DNA of 64,000 nt from Verrucomicrobiales bacterium (GTDB lineage Bacteria; Verrucomicrobiota; Verrucomicrobiia; Limisphaerales; J093), in the NCBI GenBank assembly GCA_015075445.1, contig JABTUJ010000034.1, forward strand, positions 1 through 64,000, in the 5' to 3' direction. Both the position numbers and the translations under genes were made by a program. The notes beneath the pieces are model-generated. The model saw nothing but the letters and a program-made list of their open reading frames with translations. It was not told the DNA's origin and did not search any database. Below are positions 1 to 8,013 of this stretch, in pieces. Numbering within the stretch: the stretch's first letter is position 1; each line of letters opens with the position of its first letter.

Positions 1-49
1 AGGGGATTCCCGAGAGCCGACTGGACGGGTTGCGCGCACCTGGAATCTG

Positions 50-90
50 GAGCTTCCCTTGAACTTTGAGCTTTGAGCTTTGAGCTTCCA
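50..90. repeat. Tandem heptamer repeat (TTTGAGC/TTTGAAC)
   Basis: About four tandem 7-bp units of the type TTTGARC follow a short flank reading AGCTTCCCTTGA. The same flank and units recur at 40521-40570. It lies in the first 280 bases, where I see no convincing gene. Confidence 0.7.
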
Positions 91-153
91 TCTCGCCGCT
101 AGCCGCTTCGCAGCCGCGACCAGAGCTGAACCGGCGTTGGCGGGGGGCGACCA

Positions 154-180
154 CAAAAAAGGGTCAGAGTTCGGCAAATC
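154..180. repeat. AAAAAGGGTCAGAGTTCGGCA-type dispersed motif
   Basis: An A-run followed by GGGTCAGAGTTC and then GGCAAAT. Related stretches occur at 27824-27850 and, inverted, at 63912-63940. Such sequences often mark the ends of small REP-like or RAYT-associated elements in related genomes, which is recollection and not shown here. No transposase is nearby. Confidence 0.3.
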
Positions 181-280
181 TGCCGTAGCTGGCTTCGATA
201 AGCTTCCTCATTTTGACGCGCGACAAGACTTACCGCGGTCGGAGGTGGCTCCGTCCGCGGGCCGACGCTAGACTCGAGTC

Positions 281-520
281 ATGTTCACCGTCAGCCCACG
301 GCAGCAAGATCGCCGCGAGTTCCTCCGGAGCTGCGGCCGATGGACGGGTTTGACCCTGCTCGGCGGGATGGTCGTCACCTTTGCCCGCCAGGGCAAACTC
401 CAGCCCTTGAACGAGGCCTGCCTGAGCTCGCAGCCTTGCGGCGGTTGCCCTGTTCTCGGGCGGTGCGAATTCCCGGCCGCCGTGGCCGGGCGACGGCAGA
501 TCGGAGGTCAAGCCACATGA
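281..520 (+). CDS. Small Tat-leader cysteine protein, function unknown
   Basis: The gene encodes 79 residues. Residues 11-30 form a twin-arginine leader (RREFLRSCGRW, then a hydrophobic stretch). The mature part holds a dense Cys cluster, CLSSQPCGGCPVLGRC, around residues 47-62, which could bind an Fe-S cluster or another metal. Its stop codon overlaps the ATG of the next gene by four bases, so it is translationally coupled to the redox cluster downstream. I do not recognise the family. The Cys spacing is not a standard ferredoxin pattern. It may be an exported electron carrier or a small subunit of the NHL-propeller or ferredoxin proteins that follow. Confidence 0.65.
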   Translation: MFTVSPRQQDRREFLRSCGRWTGLTLLGGMVVTFARQGKLQPLNEACLSSQPCGGCPVLGRCEFPAAVAGRRQIGGQAT

Positions 521-1557
521 AACCACGACTTTCCTTGTCCGCGCTGAGCCGGCGCAGCTTCCTGCGCACTGGTGCCGCCGCCGCCACGTTGGTCGGCCTG
601 GTCGGGACTACTGGTCGCGCGGCACAAGCTGCCGGAGCGGCGCGATCCAACCCGTGGGCCTACGACCTCCGGGGCTTCGAGCGCACCGATCCAAAGCTCA
701 TCCAATACCGCGAGCTCCGGCGTTTCTCATGCGGCCGCGGCGAGGCGCGGCGGCTGGCGTTGGGGCCCGACAACCGCCTTTGGGTGGCGGTGGGCAACTA
801 CGCCTGCGCCTTCAACGAGACCGGAAATCCCGTCGCGGAACTCTCGTTTCCAAGCCCCGTGCGCTGCGTGGCGGTCTCGGCCGAAGGTGAGGTGTATGTG
901 GGGCTCCGCGACCACCTCGAAGTCTTCGATGCCGAAGGCCGGCGCCAGGCCGTCTGGGAATCGCCCGGCAAGAAGACGTGGTTCACCGGTCTGGCCGTGA
1001 CCAAGGACGCCGTGTTTGCGGCCGACTCCGGCCAGCGGGTGGTCCTGCATTATGACCGGACCGGGAAGGTGCGCGGCCGCATTGGCGGGAAAGACCCCGA
1101 TCGGGGCATCCCCGGCCTGGTGCTTCCCAGCCCGTATCTGGACGTTGAATTGCACCCCGACGGCTTGCTGCGCCTCAACAACGCGGGTCGGCACAAGGTC
1201 GAGGCCTACACGCTCACCGGCGATCTGGCAGTCTCCTGGGGCAAACCCACGATGGGGATCGAAGGGTTCTGTGGCTGCTGCAACCCGGTGGCGTTGACCC
1301 TGCTCCCGGACGGCCGGTTCATCACGTGCGAGAAAGGCCTGCCGCGGGTGAAGGTCTACAGCCTGCACGGTGAATTCGAGGGCGTGGTGGCCGGCGTCGA
1401 GAGTTTCCCCCAGAACGCGCGGGTGGGGACCGGCGACGCCCCGGGCGAGGGCGTGAGGGCCAGCCTGGATGCGGTGGCTGACCGCGCGGGCCGGATCTTC
1501 ATCCTGGACACGATCACCGCGGAGATCCGGCTCATGGTGCGCAACGACTCTGCCTGA
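517..1557 (+). CDS. Tat-exported NHL/SMP-30-type beta-propeller protein
   Basis: The protein has 346 residues. ATG 517 is chosen because it overlaps the upstream stop (ATGA) and gives a clean Tat leader, SRRSFLRTGAAAATLVG, at about residues 10-27, followed by an AQAAG cleavage region. The rest is a run of propeller-type beta repeats (for example LALGPDNRLWVAVG and AVSAEGEVYVG). A CGCCNP motif near residue 252 suggests a bound cofactor or disulphide. The predicted location is periplasmic. It sits first among the large genes of an electron-transfer operon and is followed by an exported ferredoxin, so a redox-partner or scaffold role is an inference. The ligand is unknown. Confidence 0.75.
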   Translation: MKPRLSLSALSRRSFLRTGAAAATLVGLVGTTGRAAQAAGAARSNPWAYDLRGFERTDPKLIQYRELRRFSCGRGEARRLALGPDNRLWVAVGNYACAFNETGNPVAELSFPSPVRCVAVSAEGEVYVGLRDHLEVFDAEGRRQAVWESPGKKTWFTGLAVTKDAVFAADSGQRVVLHYDRTGKVRGRIGGKDPDRGIPGLVLPSPYLDVELHPDGLLRLNNAGRHKVEAYTLTGDLAVSWGKPTMGIEGFCGCCNPVALTLLPDGRFITCEKGLPRVKVYSLHGEFEGVVAGVESFPQNARVGTGDAPGEGVRASLDAVADRAGRIFILDTITAEIRLMVRNDSA

Positions 1558-1615
1558 GCCCACCGGCCGCCCGCCTGACGACTCCTCCCGCCAACACCCT
1601 CAACTCCCTCTCCGC

Positions 1616-2197
1616 ATGCCTGATGTCCCTTCCTCAACTCCGCCGCCGGTGAACCGCCGGCAGTTCCTGCGCGACGGGACGCGGTTGGCGGCGATGACCG
1701 GCCTGGGCGCCCTGCTCGGCCTGGCCGCCACCCGCACCAGCACCGCGCGGGGTTATGTCTGGCAAATCGACCCGGCCCGCTGCGTCTACTGTGGCAACTG
1801 CGCCACGGCGTGCGTCCTGAAGCCCTCGGCGGTGAAGTGCGTCCAGAGCTATCCGATCTGCGGGTATTGCGACCTGTGCACGGGCTATTTCGTGCCCGAA
1901 CCCAACGGCCTCAACACGGGCGCCGAAAACCAGGTCTGCCCCACGGCCGCGATCGAGCGGGTGTTCATCGAAGATCCCTACTACGAGTACAACATCGACG
2001 AGGACCTCTGCATCGGCTGCGCCAAGTGCGTCGAAGGCTGCACGCGCTTCGGCAACGGTTCCTTCTACCTCCAGGTGCGCCACGACCGCTGCCTGAACTG
2101 CAACGAATGTTCCATCGCCCGGGTCTGCGCCGGCGATGCGTTCCGGCGGGTGCCGCTGACCGACCCGTACGTCATCAAAACCACCGCCCACGAATGA
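1616..2197 (+). CDS. Tat-exported 4Fe-4S ferredoxin (NapG/MauM-like)
   Basis: The protein has 193 residues. ATG 1616 gives a Tat leader with NRRQFLRDGTRL near residue 12. The mature part carries several cysteine motifs typical of polyferredoxins: CVYCGNCATAC, CGYCDLC, CIGCAKCVEGC and CLNCNECSIARVC. Together they would bind about four [4Fe-4S] clusters. In the NapGH and MauMN families an exported ferredoxin of this kind works with a membrane NapH/MauN partner to take electrons from quinol. That partner is the next gene, which overlaps by four bases. Its job here is inferred to be shuttling electrons between the membrane partner and a periplasmic enzyme that is not identified in the window. Confidence 0.85.
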   Translation: MPDVPSSTPPPVNRRQFLRDGTRLAAMTGLGALLGLAATRTSTARGYVWQIDPARCVYCGNCATACVLKPSAVKCVQSYPICGYCDLCTGYFVPEPNGLNTGAENQVCPTAAIERVFIEDPYYEYNIDEDLCIGCAKCVEGCTRFGNGSFYLQVRHDRCLNCNECSIARVCAGDAFRRVPLTDPYVIKTTAHE

Positions 2198-3558
2198 GGT
2201 TGCTCCGACGGATCATCGCGCTCGTCCTCGTCGCGGCCTGGTGGAGCAGTGGTGTGTCGGCCTGGGCCGAGCTGCGTTTCCCCCCGCCGGAGTTCGAAAC
2301 CGACTACGTCATGGGGGGGGTCACGACACCTCCGCCGCGGGCCCTCCCCTTCGAGTATGTGGATGTGGCGGTGCTGGTGGGGGCCCTCGGCCTTGGGGTG
2401 TGGCTGGTGCACCGGCGGCGTTCGCGGCGGGGGTTGGTGGCGCTTTCGCTGTTCTCGCTGCTGTACTTCGGATTCTACCGGCAGGGCTGCATCTGCGCGA
2501 TTGGCGCGCCGCAGAATGTCGCCTACGGCCTGTTCCAGCCCGGCTACACCATCCCGCTGACGGCGCTCGCGTTTTTCGTAATCCCGCTGGTATTCGCGCT
2601 CTTCGCCGGGCGCACCTTCTGTGCGGCCGTTTGCCCGCACGGGGCGCTGCAGGACCTGGTGTTGGTGAAGCCCGTCAAGGTGCCGCTCTGGCTCGAGCAG
2701 GGCCTGGGGACGCTGCCCTACATCTTCCTGGGCGCCGGGATCCTCTTTGCCGCAACGGGGGCCGGCTTTGTCATCTGCCGTTATGACCCCTTCGTGCCGC
2801 TGTTTCGTCTCACCGGCAGCCTGTTCATCCTGAGTCTGGGCGGTCTGTTTGTGGTCACCTCGATGTTCGTCGGCCGGCCGTACTGCCGCTTTCTGTGCCC
2901 GTACGGCGCGCTGCTGCGGCTGAGCTCGCTGGTCTCGCGCTGGCGGGTCCGCATCACACCCGATTACTGCACCCAGTGCCGATTGTGCGAACACTCGTGC
3001 CCGTTCGGTGCGATCCGCGAACCAGTGGCGCCGCCCGCCCACCCGTCGGCACTCGCCCCCGACCGGCGACGTCTCGGGCGCTGGCTGGCGGCTCTGCCCG
3101 TGTTGATCCTGGCGGGCGGATGGTTGGGATCCTGGCTCAGTGTGCCTGCGTCCCGACTCCATCCCAGCGTGGCACTCGTCGAGCAATACCTGGATCCAAC
3201 CAAACCCGAGCCCGTGCCCGGGGCGCCCACACCGGAGATTCGCGCGCTCGGACGAGCGGAACTCGAAGCACCCGAACTGGTGACCACTGCGGCCGCGGTG
3301 CGGCGTCAGTTCACCAAGGGCGGTTGGTGGTTTGGGGGCTGGGTGGGACTGGTGATCGGTGCGCGGCTGATCAGCCTGTCACTGCGCTCGACGCGAAAGG
3401 ACTTCGAGCCCGATCGTGGCGCGTGCTATGCGTGTGGCCGCTGCTATCTGGCGTGTCCGAACGAGCGGGTGCGCCGGGGCCTGATTTCCCCGGCGGAAGC
3501 CGCTGGACTCAACGCGAACCGGCCGGCCGCCACCACGACCGCCCCCAACCGGAGCTGA
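2194..3558 (+). CDS. NapH/YccM-like membrane polyferredoxin
   Basis: The protein has 454 residues, with an N-terminal membrane segment or signal and about five further transmembrane helices. The two cytoplasmic Cys signatures of the NapH family are visible: FCAAVCPHGALQ near residue 145 and CRFLCPYGALL near residue 231. A ferredoxin pair follows, CTQCRLCEHSCPFGAI near 259. A last membrane span (GWVGLVIGARL) precedes one more motif, CYACGRCYLACPNERV, near 410. Family knowledge suggests quinol/quinone-linked electron transfer across the inner membrane. It overlaps the upstream ferredoxin gene and lies three bases before the PQQ-propeller gene, so co-expression is very likely. Confidence 0.85.
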   Translation: MRLLRRIIALVLVAAWWSSGVSAWAELRFPPPEFETDYVMGGVTTPPPRALPFEYVDVAVLVGALGLGVWLVHRRRSRRGLVALSLFSLLYFGFYRQGCICAIGAPQNVAYGLFQPGYTIPLTALAFFVIPLVFALFAGRTFCAAVCPHGALQDLVLVKPVKVPLWLEQGLGTLPYIFLGAGILFAATGAGFVICRYDPFVPLFRLTGSLFILSLGGLFVVTSMFVGRPYCRFLCPYGALLRLSSLVSRWRVRITPDYCTQCRLCEHSCPFGAIREPVAPPAHPSALAPDRRRLGRWLAALPVLILAGGWLGSWLSVPASRLHPSVALVEQYLDPTKPEPVPGAPTPEIRALGRAELEAPELVTTAAAVRRQFTKGGWWFGGWVGLVIGARLISLSLRSTRKDFEPDRGACYACGRCYLACPNERVRRGLISPAEAAGLNANRPAATTTAPNRS

Positions 3559-3561
3559 ACC

Positions 3562-5364
3562 GTGGCTGAGACGCTTCCACCCTCGCCTGATCCCAGCGCC
3601 CCGAGCAGCGCTTCGACCGTGGTGTGGCGCCGGACCTTGCTCGTGGCGGTGGTGCTCTGCGGGTTGGCACTGCTGGGCTTGCTCGGGCAGCACTTCCGGG
3701 CGCAGGCGTATGACCCCCTCAAGTCACCCCAGCTCGAGGCGCTCAAACGCCAACTCCTGCTCGAGCCCAAGAACGAGCAGCTCAAGACAGACATCCGGCA
3801 GCTCGACCTGGTGTTGCGCCAGCAGCACTTCCGCCATCAGGCCTGGACGCAATTCGGAACCTGGTTCCTCGTCGTGGGCACCGTGGTCCTCGTCCTCGCG
3901 GCCAAGAGCCTCGCGCATCTCCACGCCCGGCTTCCCACCCCCCAAACGCGGGCCGACGACACCGAACGCGCCCTCGCGACCGCGCACCAGGCTCGCCGAT
4001 GGGCGGTGGGCGTGGGCATCGTGACCGGCGGGGCCTTTCTGCTCCTCGCGGTCCCGTCCAAGACCCGTCTGCCGGCCACCCCGGGCGAGCTCGAACGACT
4101 CCTGGCCCAACTCCGCGGGGAAGTCATCGAGGCCGTTGATTTGCCCACCGCCGCGGAGTTTGCCGCCAACTGGCCGCGCTTCCTCGGGCCCACGGGCAAC
4201 GCGTTTGCCTCGAACGCCACGCCGCCGCTGAAGTTCGACCTGGCCAGCGGCGAAGGCGTGCTCTGGCGCACCCCGCTGTCCGTTCCCGGCTTCAACTCGC
4301 CCATCATCTGGAGCAACCGCGTGTACTTGTCGGGCGGCGATGCCACCAACCGCAGCGTGTTCTGTTTCGACCTGGCCACCGGCGACCCCGTCTGGCAGCG
4401 CACCGTGGCCAATGTCCCGGGCTCGCCCACCAAACCGTTGGACATCCCGGAATCCACCGGCTTTGCCGCATCGACCATGGCCACCGACGGCCAGCGCGTC
4501 TACGTCATGTTCGCGAACGGCGACCTGGCCGCCTTCACCCTTGACGGTGGACCGCTCTGGGTCAGGAACCTCGGCACCCCGCACAACCACTACGGACACG
4601 CCATCTCCCTGGCGACCTGGCAGAACCGGGTGATCGTCCAGTTCGACCACGGCGAAGCCGACGAGAACATCTCGAAGCTCCTCGCCCTCGACGGTGCCTC
4701 CGGCCGCGTCGCCTGGGAAAAGCCCCGCGCGTTCGGCTCGTCCTGGGCCTCGCCCGCCGTCGCGGAGGCCGCGGGCAAGCCGCAGATCCTCACCCTCGCC
4801 GGCGAGTGGGCCGTCGCCTACCTCGCCACCGACGGCAGCGAGTTGTGGCGGGCCGGCGTGCTCCACGGCGAGATCGCCCCCTCGCCCATCTTCATCGCGA
4901 GCTACGCGCTGATTCCGAGTCCGGCCGACACGCTCTATGCAGTCCGGCCGGATGGCAGCGGCGACGTAACCAAGACCCACGTGGCCTGGAAGACCGACGA
5001 GGGCATCCCGGACATCACCACCCCCGTCAGCAACGGGGAACTCGCCTTCACCGTCCTCACCCACGGCATCGTCACCTGCCATGACCTTCGCGACGGAGCA
5101 CCGCTGTGGGAACACGAATGCGACGTCGACATCAACGCCACCCCCGCCATCGCCGGCGATCGCCTCTACCTGCTCGGCACCAAAGGTACCGTCATCGTGA
5201 TGGCCGTCGCGCGCGAGGCACGCGAACTCGCCCGGTTCGACCTCGGCGAAGGCATGTTCGCCAGCCCCGCCTTCGCCCATGGCGTCATGGTCATCCGCAC
5301 CGTGAAATCCCTCATCGGCGTGGGGAATCCGCCCGCGGCCACCTTGGAGGCCAGCCGATCATGA
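3562..5364 (+). CDS. Membrane-anchored PQQ-type beta-propeller protein
   Basis: The protein has 600 residues. Three hydrophobic segments lie in the first 160 residues (about 23-42, 97-113 and 148-166), with a charged, probably coiled stretch between the first two. From residue 195 on there is a BamB/PQQ-dehydrogenase-like propeller opening with NWPRFLGPTGN, followed by repeated GxxLWxxxLG-type blades such as GGPLWVRNLG and GAPLWEHE. No catalytic PQQ-dehydrogenase Asp/Glu set could be assigned, so enzyme activity is not claimed. It ends with a 4-bp overlap onto the NuoEF fusion gene. It may be an anchored sensor or scaffold for the redox complex. Confidence 0.75.
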   Translation: MAETLPPSPDPSAPSSASTVVWRRTLLVAVVLCGLALLGLLGQHFRAQAYDPLKSPQLEALKRQLLLEPKNEQLKTDIRQLDLVLRQQHFRHQAWTQFGTWFLVVGTVVLVLAAKSLAHLHARLPTPQTRADDTERALATAHQARRWAVGVGIVTGGAFLLLAVPSKTRLPATPGELERLLAQLRGEVIEAVDLPTAAEFAANWPRFLGPTGNAFASNATPPLKFDLASGEGVLWRTPLSVPGFNSPIIWSNRVYLSGGDATNRSVFCFDLATGDPVWQRTVANVPGSPTKPLDIPESTGFAASTMATDGQRVYVMFANGDLAAFTLDGGPLWVRNLGTPHNHYGHAISLATWQNRVIVQFDHGEADENISKLLALDGASGRVAWEKPRAFGSSWASPAVAEAAGKPQILTLAGEWAVAYLATDGSELWRAGVLHGEIAPSPIFIASYALIPSPADTLYAVRPDGSGDVTKTHVAWKTDEGIPDITTPVSNGELAFTVLTHGIVTCHDLRDGAPLWEHECDVDINATPAIAGDRLYLLGTKGTVIVMAVAREARELARFDLGEGMFASPAFAHGVMVIRTVKSLIGVGNPPAATLEASRS

Positions 5365-7961
5365 GCGCGACTCTGCATGAACCGCCCGCTGAGGGCACCG
5401 GGCCTACAGGTTGTAGGCCGGGTCCCCCGACCCGGCGGGGAGAGCTCATGGCCGCTGAGCGAGTGCCCGAGGGACACGCAGCTCTGCCGGCCTCCCCCGT
5501 CGACCTGGCCTTCGCCGGTGAAGCCATCGCCCGGCTCGGGCGCACCCCGGACCAGGTCATCCCCGTGCTCCAGGCCCTGCAGGACCATTACGGGTACCTG
5601 CCGCGCGAAGCACTCGCGTACGTCTGCCAGCACACCGACATCACCCCGGCCGCCATCGCGGGCGTCTCCACCTTCTACGACATGTTCCGGCACCAACCGG
5701 TCGGCCGGCATGTCGTCCACGTCTGCCACGGCACCGCGTGCCACGTCGCCGGCGCGGACCGCATCGAGGAAGCGCTCCGGCTCCACCTGCACATTCCGCC
5801 CGGCACCCACCCCGACGCGCAGCGCCAGTTCACCCTCGAGCCCGTGGCGTGCCTGGGCTGTTGCACCCTCGCCCCCGTCGTCCGCATTGGCCGCGAAACC
5901 ATCGGCTACACCACCGCCGAGAAGGTGCCGGGCGCCCTCCGCGAGTACGTGACCAACGCGTCCCGCCGCGACGCCGAAGCCCCCCTGGTCAGCAACCCCC
6001 AGCCGCCCAACGGCGGGACCGAGTTCCGCGTGTGCCTCGACTCCTGCTGCGTGGCCAAGGGCACCGACCGGATCTTCCGCGCCCTCCAGGAAAACGTGGC
6101 CCGCACCGGCGCCGCGGCGAGCGTCAAGCGGGTCGGCTGTGTCGGCGCCTGCTACCGCACCCCGATGATCGAGGTCGTCACCGCGAACCGCCGCCAGCTT
6201 GCCTACACCGACCTGACGCCGGCGCAGGCGGGCGAACTGGTGCATACCCAGTACGGCCCACGACGCTGGGTCCAGCGCCTGCGCCAGCTCTGGACGCGCG
6301 GCCTGGACAACCTGCTGGTCGAATCGGACCCCGTCCCGCCGCCCGCCGAGGAAGTCGCCAGCCCACGACGCGACCCCGGCGTGGCGGCCTTCTTCGGTCG
6401 CCAGGTCCACATCGCCATGGAGCACTACGGCCGGCTCGACCCGCTCGATCTGGACGAATGCCTGGCGCACGACGGATTCCAAGCGCTGGCCCGCTGCCTC
6501 GGCCTGCCCAAGGGACATCTCACGGGTAGGCACAGGCCCAACGAACCGTTCAACCGACCGGTCTCCTCTGACCCGGCGACTGCCGATTCCAGCGGCGCCG
6601 TGGGCCACCCGATCAGCGCGTGGTCGCCCGACCAGATCATCGCCGCCGTCGAACAGTCGGGGGTGCGGGGCCGCGGCGGGGCCGGCTTTCCCACCGGCCA
6701 GAAATGGCGCGTCGTGTCTCAGCAGCCCGGTGACACACGCTACGTGATCTGTAACGGGGACGAAGGCGACCCGGGCGCCTTCATGGACCGGATGATCCTC
6801 GAGTCCTTCCCCTACCGCGTCATCGAGGGCCTCGCGATCGCCGCCCTCGCCGTCGGCGCCCACGAAGGCATCTTCTACATCCGCCACGAATACCCCAACG
6901 CCCTCGAACGCGTCCGGGCGGCCCTCGCCCAGATGGAGCAACGCGGCTGGCTGGGCGATCGCCTCCTGGGCAGCGACTACGCCTTCCGCCTCTTGATCAA
7001 GGAAGGGGCCGGCGCGTTCGTGTGCGGCGAGGAGACGGCGCTCATTGCGTCGGTGGAAGGCCGGCGGGGTATGCCGCGACTCCGTCCCCCGTTTCCGGCG
7101 CAGGCCGGGCTGTGGGGCAAACCCACGCTGATCAACAATGTCGAGACCCTGGCGCTCGTGCCGTGGATCATCCGCCAGGGCGCCGCCGCCTTCGCCGCCA
7201 TCGGGACGGCGAGCAGCAAGGGCACCAAGGTGTTTGCTCTCGCCGGCAAGATCCGGCGGGCGGGCCTGATCGAGATCCCGATGGGCACGACGCTGCGGGA
7301 GATTGTCGAGGACATCGGCGGCGGGGTGGCGGCTGGGCGCAAGTTCAAGGCCGTGCAGATCGGTGGTCCCTCGGGCGGTTGCGTGCCGGCGCGGTTGGCG
7401 GACACGCCGGTAGACTACGAGTCCCTGCGCGACATCGGCGCCATCATGGGCTCGGGCGGCCTGGTCGTGCTGGACGACACCGCCTGCATGGTGGATATCG
7501 CGCGGTACTTCCTCCAGTTCACACAAAACCAGTCTTGTGGCAAGTGCACGTTCTGCCGCGTCGGCACCAAGCGCATGCTCGAACTGCTCGGGCGCCTCTG
7601 CTCCGGCCGGGCAAAGCGGACGCACCTCGACGAGCTCGAACGGCTCGCCCGCCAGGTGACGCAGGGCAGTCTCTGCGGCCTGGGCAAAACCGCCCCCAAC
7701 CCGGTGCTCTCGACCCTTCGCTACTTCCGCGACGAGTACGAGGCCCACTTGAACGGGCGTTGTCCGGCCGGCAAGTGCCCGGCCCTGATCAAGTACGTGG
7801 TGAAAGACAACTGCACCGGCTGCACCATCTGCGCCCAGCGTTGCCCCGTGAACGCCATCCCCCTCGCCCCGTACCAGCGCCATGTCATCAACCTGGACCT
7901 CTGCACGCGCTGTAACACCTGCCGCGAGGTCTGCCCGCACGACGCGATTGAGGTGAGGTGA
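5361..7961 (+). CDS. Fused NuoE-NuoF (HydC-HydB-like) NADH dehydrogenase flavoprotein
   Basis: The protein has 866 residues. Residues 50-200 are a NuoE thioredoxin-fold domain with [2Fe-2S] cysteines (CHGTAC and CLGCC). Residues 215-300 are a second thioredoxin-like [2Fe-2S] domain (CLDSCC and CVGAC), as in HydB/HndC. NuoF then follows: GRGGAGFPTGQKW and GDEGDPGAFMDR for FMN/NADH, an SLBB region, and the N3 cluster CGKCTFC plus a later Cys. The C-terminus adds two [4Fe-4S] motifs, CTGCTICAQRCP and CTRCNTCREVCP. Such subunits bind NADH in bifurcating hydrogenases and related enzymes. ATG 5361 overlaps the previous stop. A second ATG at 5448, with GGGGAG before it, is an alternative start that would leave the repeat at 5401-5435 outside the gene. 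Confidence 0.9.
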   Translation: MSATLHEPPAEGTGPTGCRPGPPTRRGELMAAERVPEGHAALPASPVDLAFAGEAIARLGRTPDQVIPVLQALQDHYGYLPREALAYVCQHTDITPAAIAGVSTFYDMFRHQPVGRHVVHVCHGTACHVAGADRIEEALRLHLHIPPGTHPDAQRQFTLEPVACLGCCTLAPVVRIGRETIGYTTAEKVPGALREYVTNASRRDAEAPLVSNPQPPNGGTEFRVCLDSCCVAKGTDRIFRALQENVARTGAAASVKRVGCVGACYRTPMIEVVTANRRQLAYTDLTPAQAGELVHTQYGPRRWVQRLRQLWTRGLDNLLVESDPVPPPAEEVASPRRDPGVAAFFGRQVHIAMEHYGRLDPLDLDECLAHDGFQALARCLGLPKGHLTGRHRPNEPFNRPVSSDPATADSSGAVGHPISAWSPDQIIAAVEQSGVRGRGGAGFPTGQKWRVVSQQPGDTRYVICNGDEGDPGAFMDRMILESFPYRVIEGLAIAALAVGAHEGIFYIRHEYPNALERVRAALAQMEQRGWLGDRLLGSDYAFRLLIKEGAGAFVCGEETALIASVEGRRGMPRLRPPFPAQAGLWGKPTLINNVETLALVPWIIRQGAAAFAAIGTASSKGTKVFALAGKIRRAGLIEIPMGTTLREIVEDIGGGVAAGRKFKAVQIGGPSGGCVPARLADTPVDYESLRDIGAIMGSGGLVVLDDTACMVDIARYFLQFTQNQSCGKCTFCRVGTKRMLELLGRLCSGRAKRTHLDELERLARQVTQGSLCGLGKTAPNPVLSTLRYFRDEYEAHLNGRCPAGKCPALIKYVVKDNCTGCTICAQRCPVNAIPLAPYQRHVINLDLCTRCNTCREVCPHDAIEVR
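5401..5435. repeat. Double-hairpin repeat at the 5' end of the NuoEF gene
   Basis: Two adjacent inverted repeats: GGCCTACA/TGTAGGCC (5401-5419) and CCGGGTC/GACCCGG (5418-5435). Read in frame from ATG 5361 it encodes a Pro/Arg/Gly-rich segment at about residues 14-25 that is foreign to the NuoE family. It looks like a dispersed palindromic unit lodged at the gene start. Confidence 0.55.
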
Positions 7962-8013
7962 TGAGAAGTTCGCACTTCGACACTCGTCCTTCGCACTTCC
8001 TCCCTCCCCCCGC

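Noticed and set aside
80..271. Short open frame at the window start
   Set aside because: It begins in the heptamer repeat, has no recognisable motif and no typical upstream signal. I treat it as chance.
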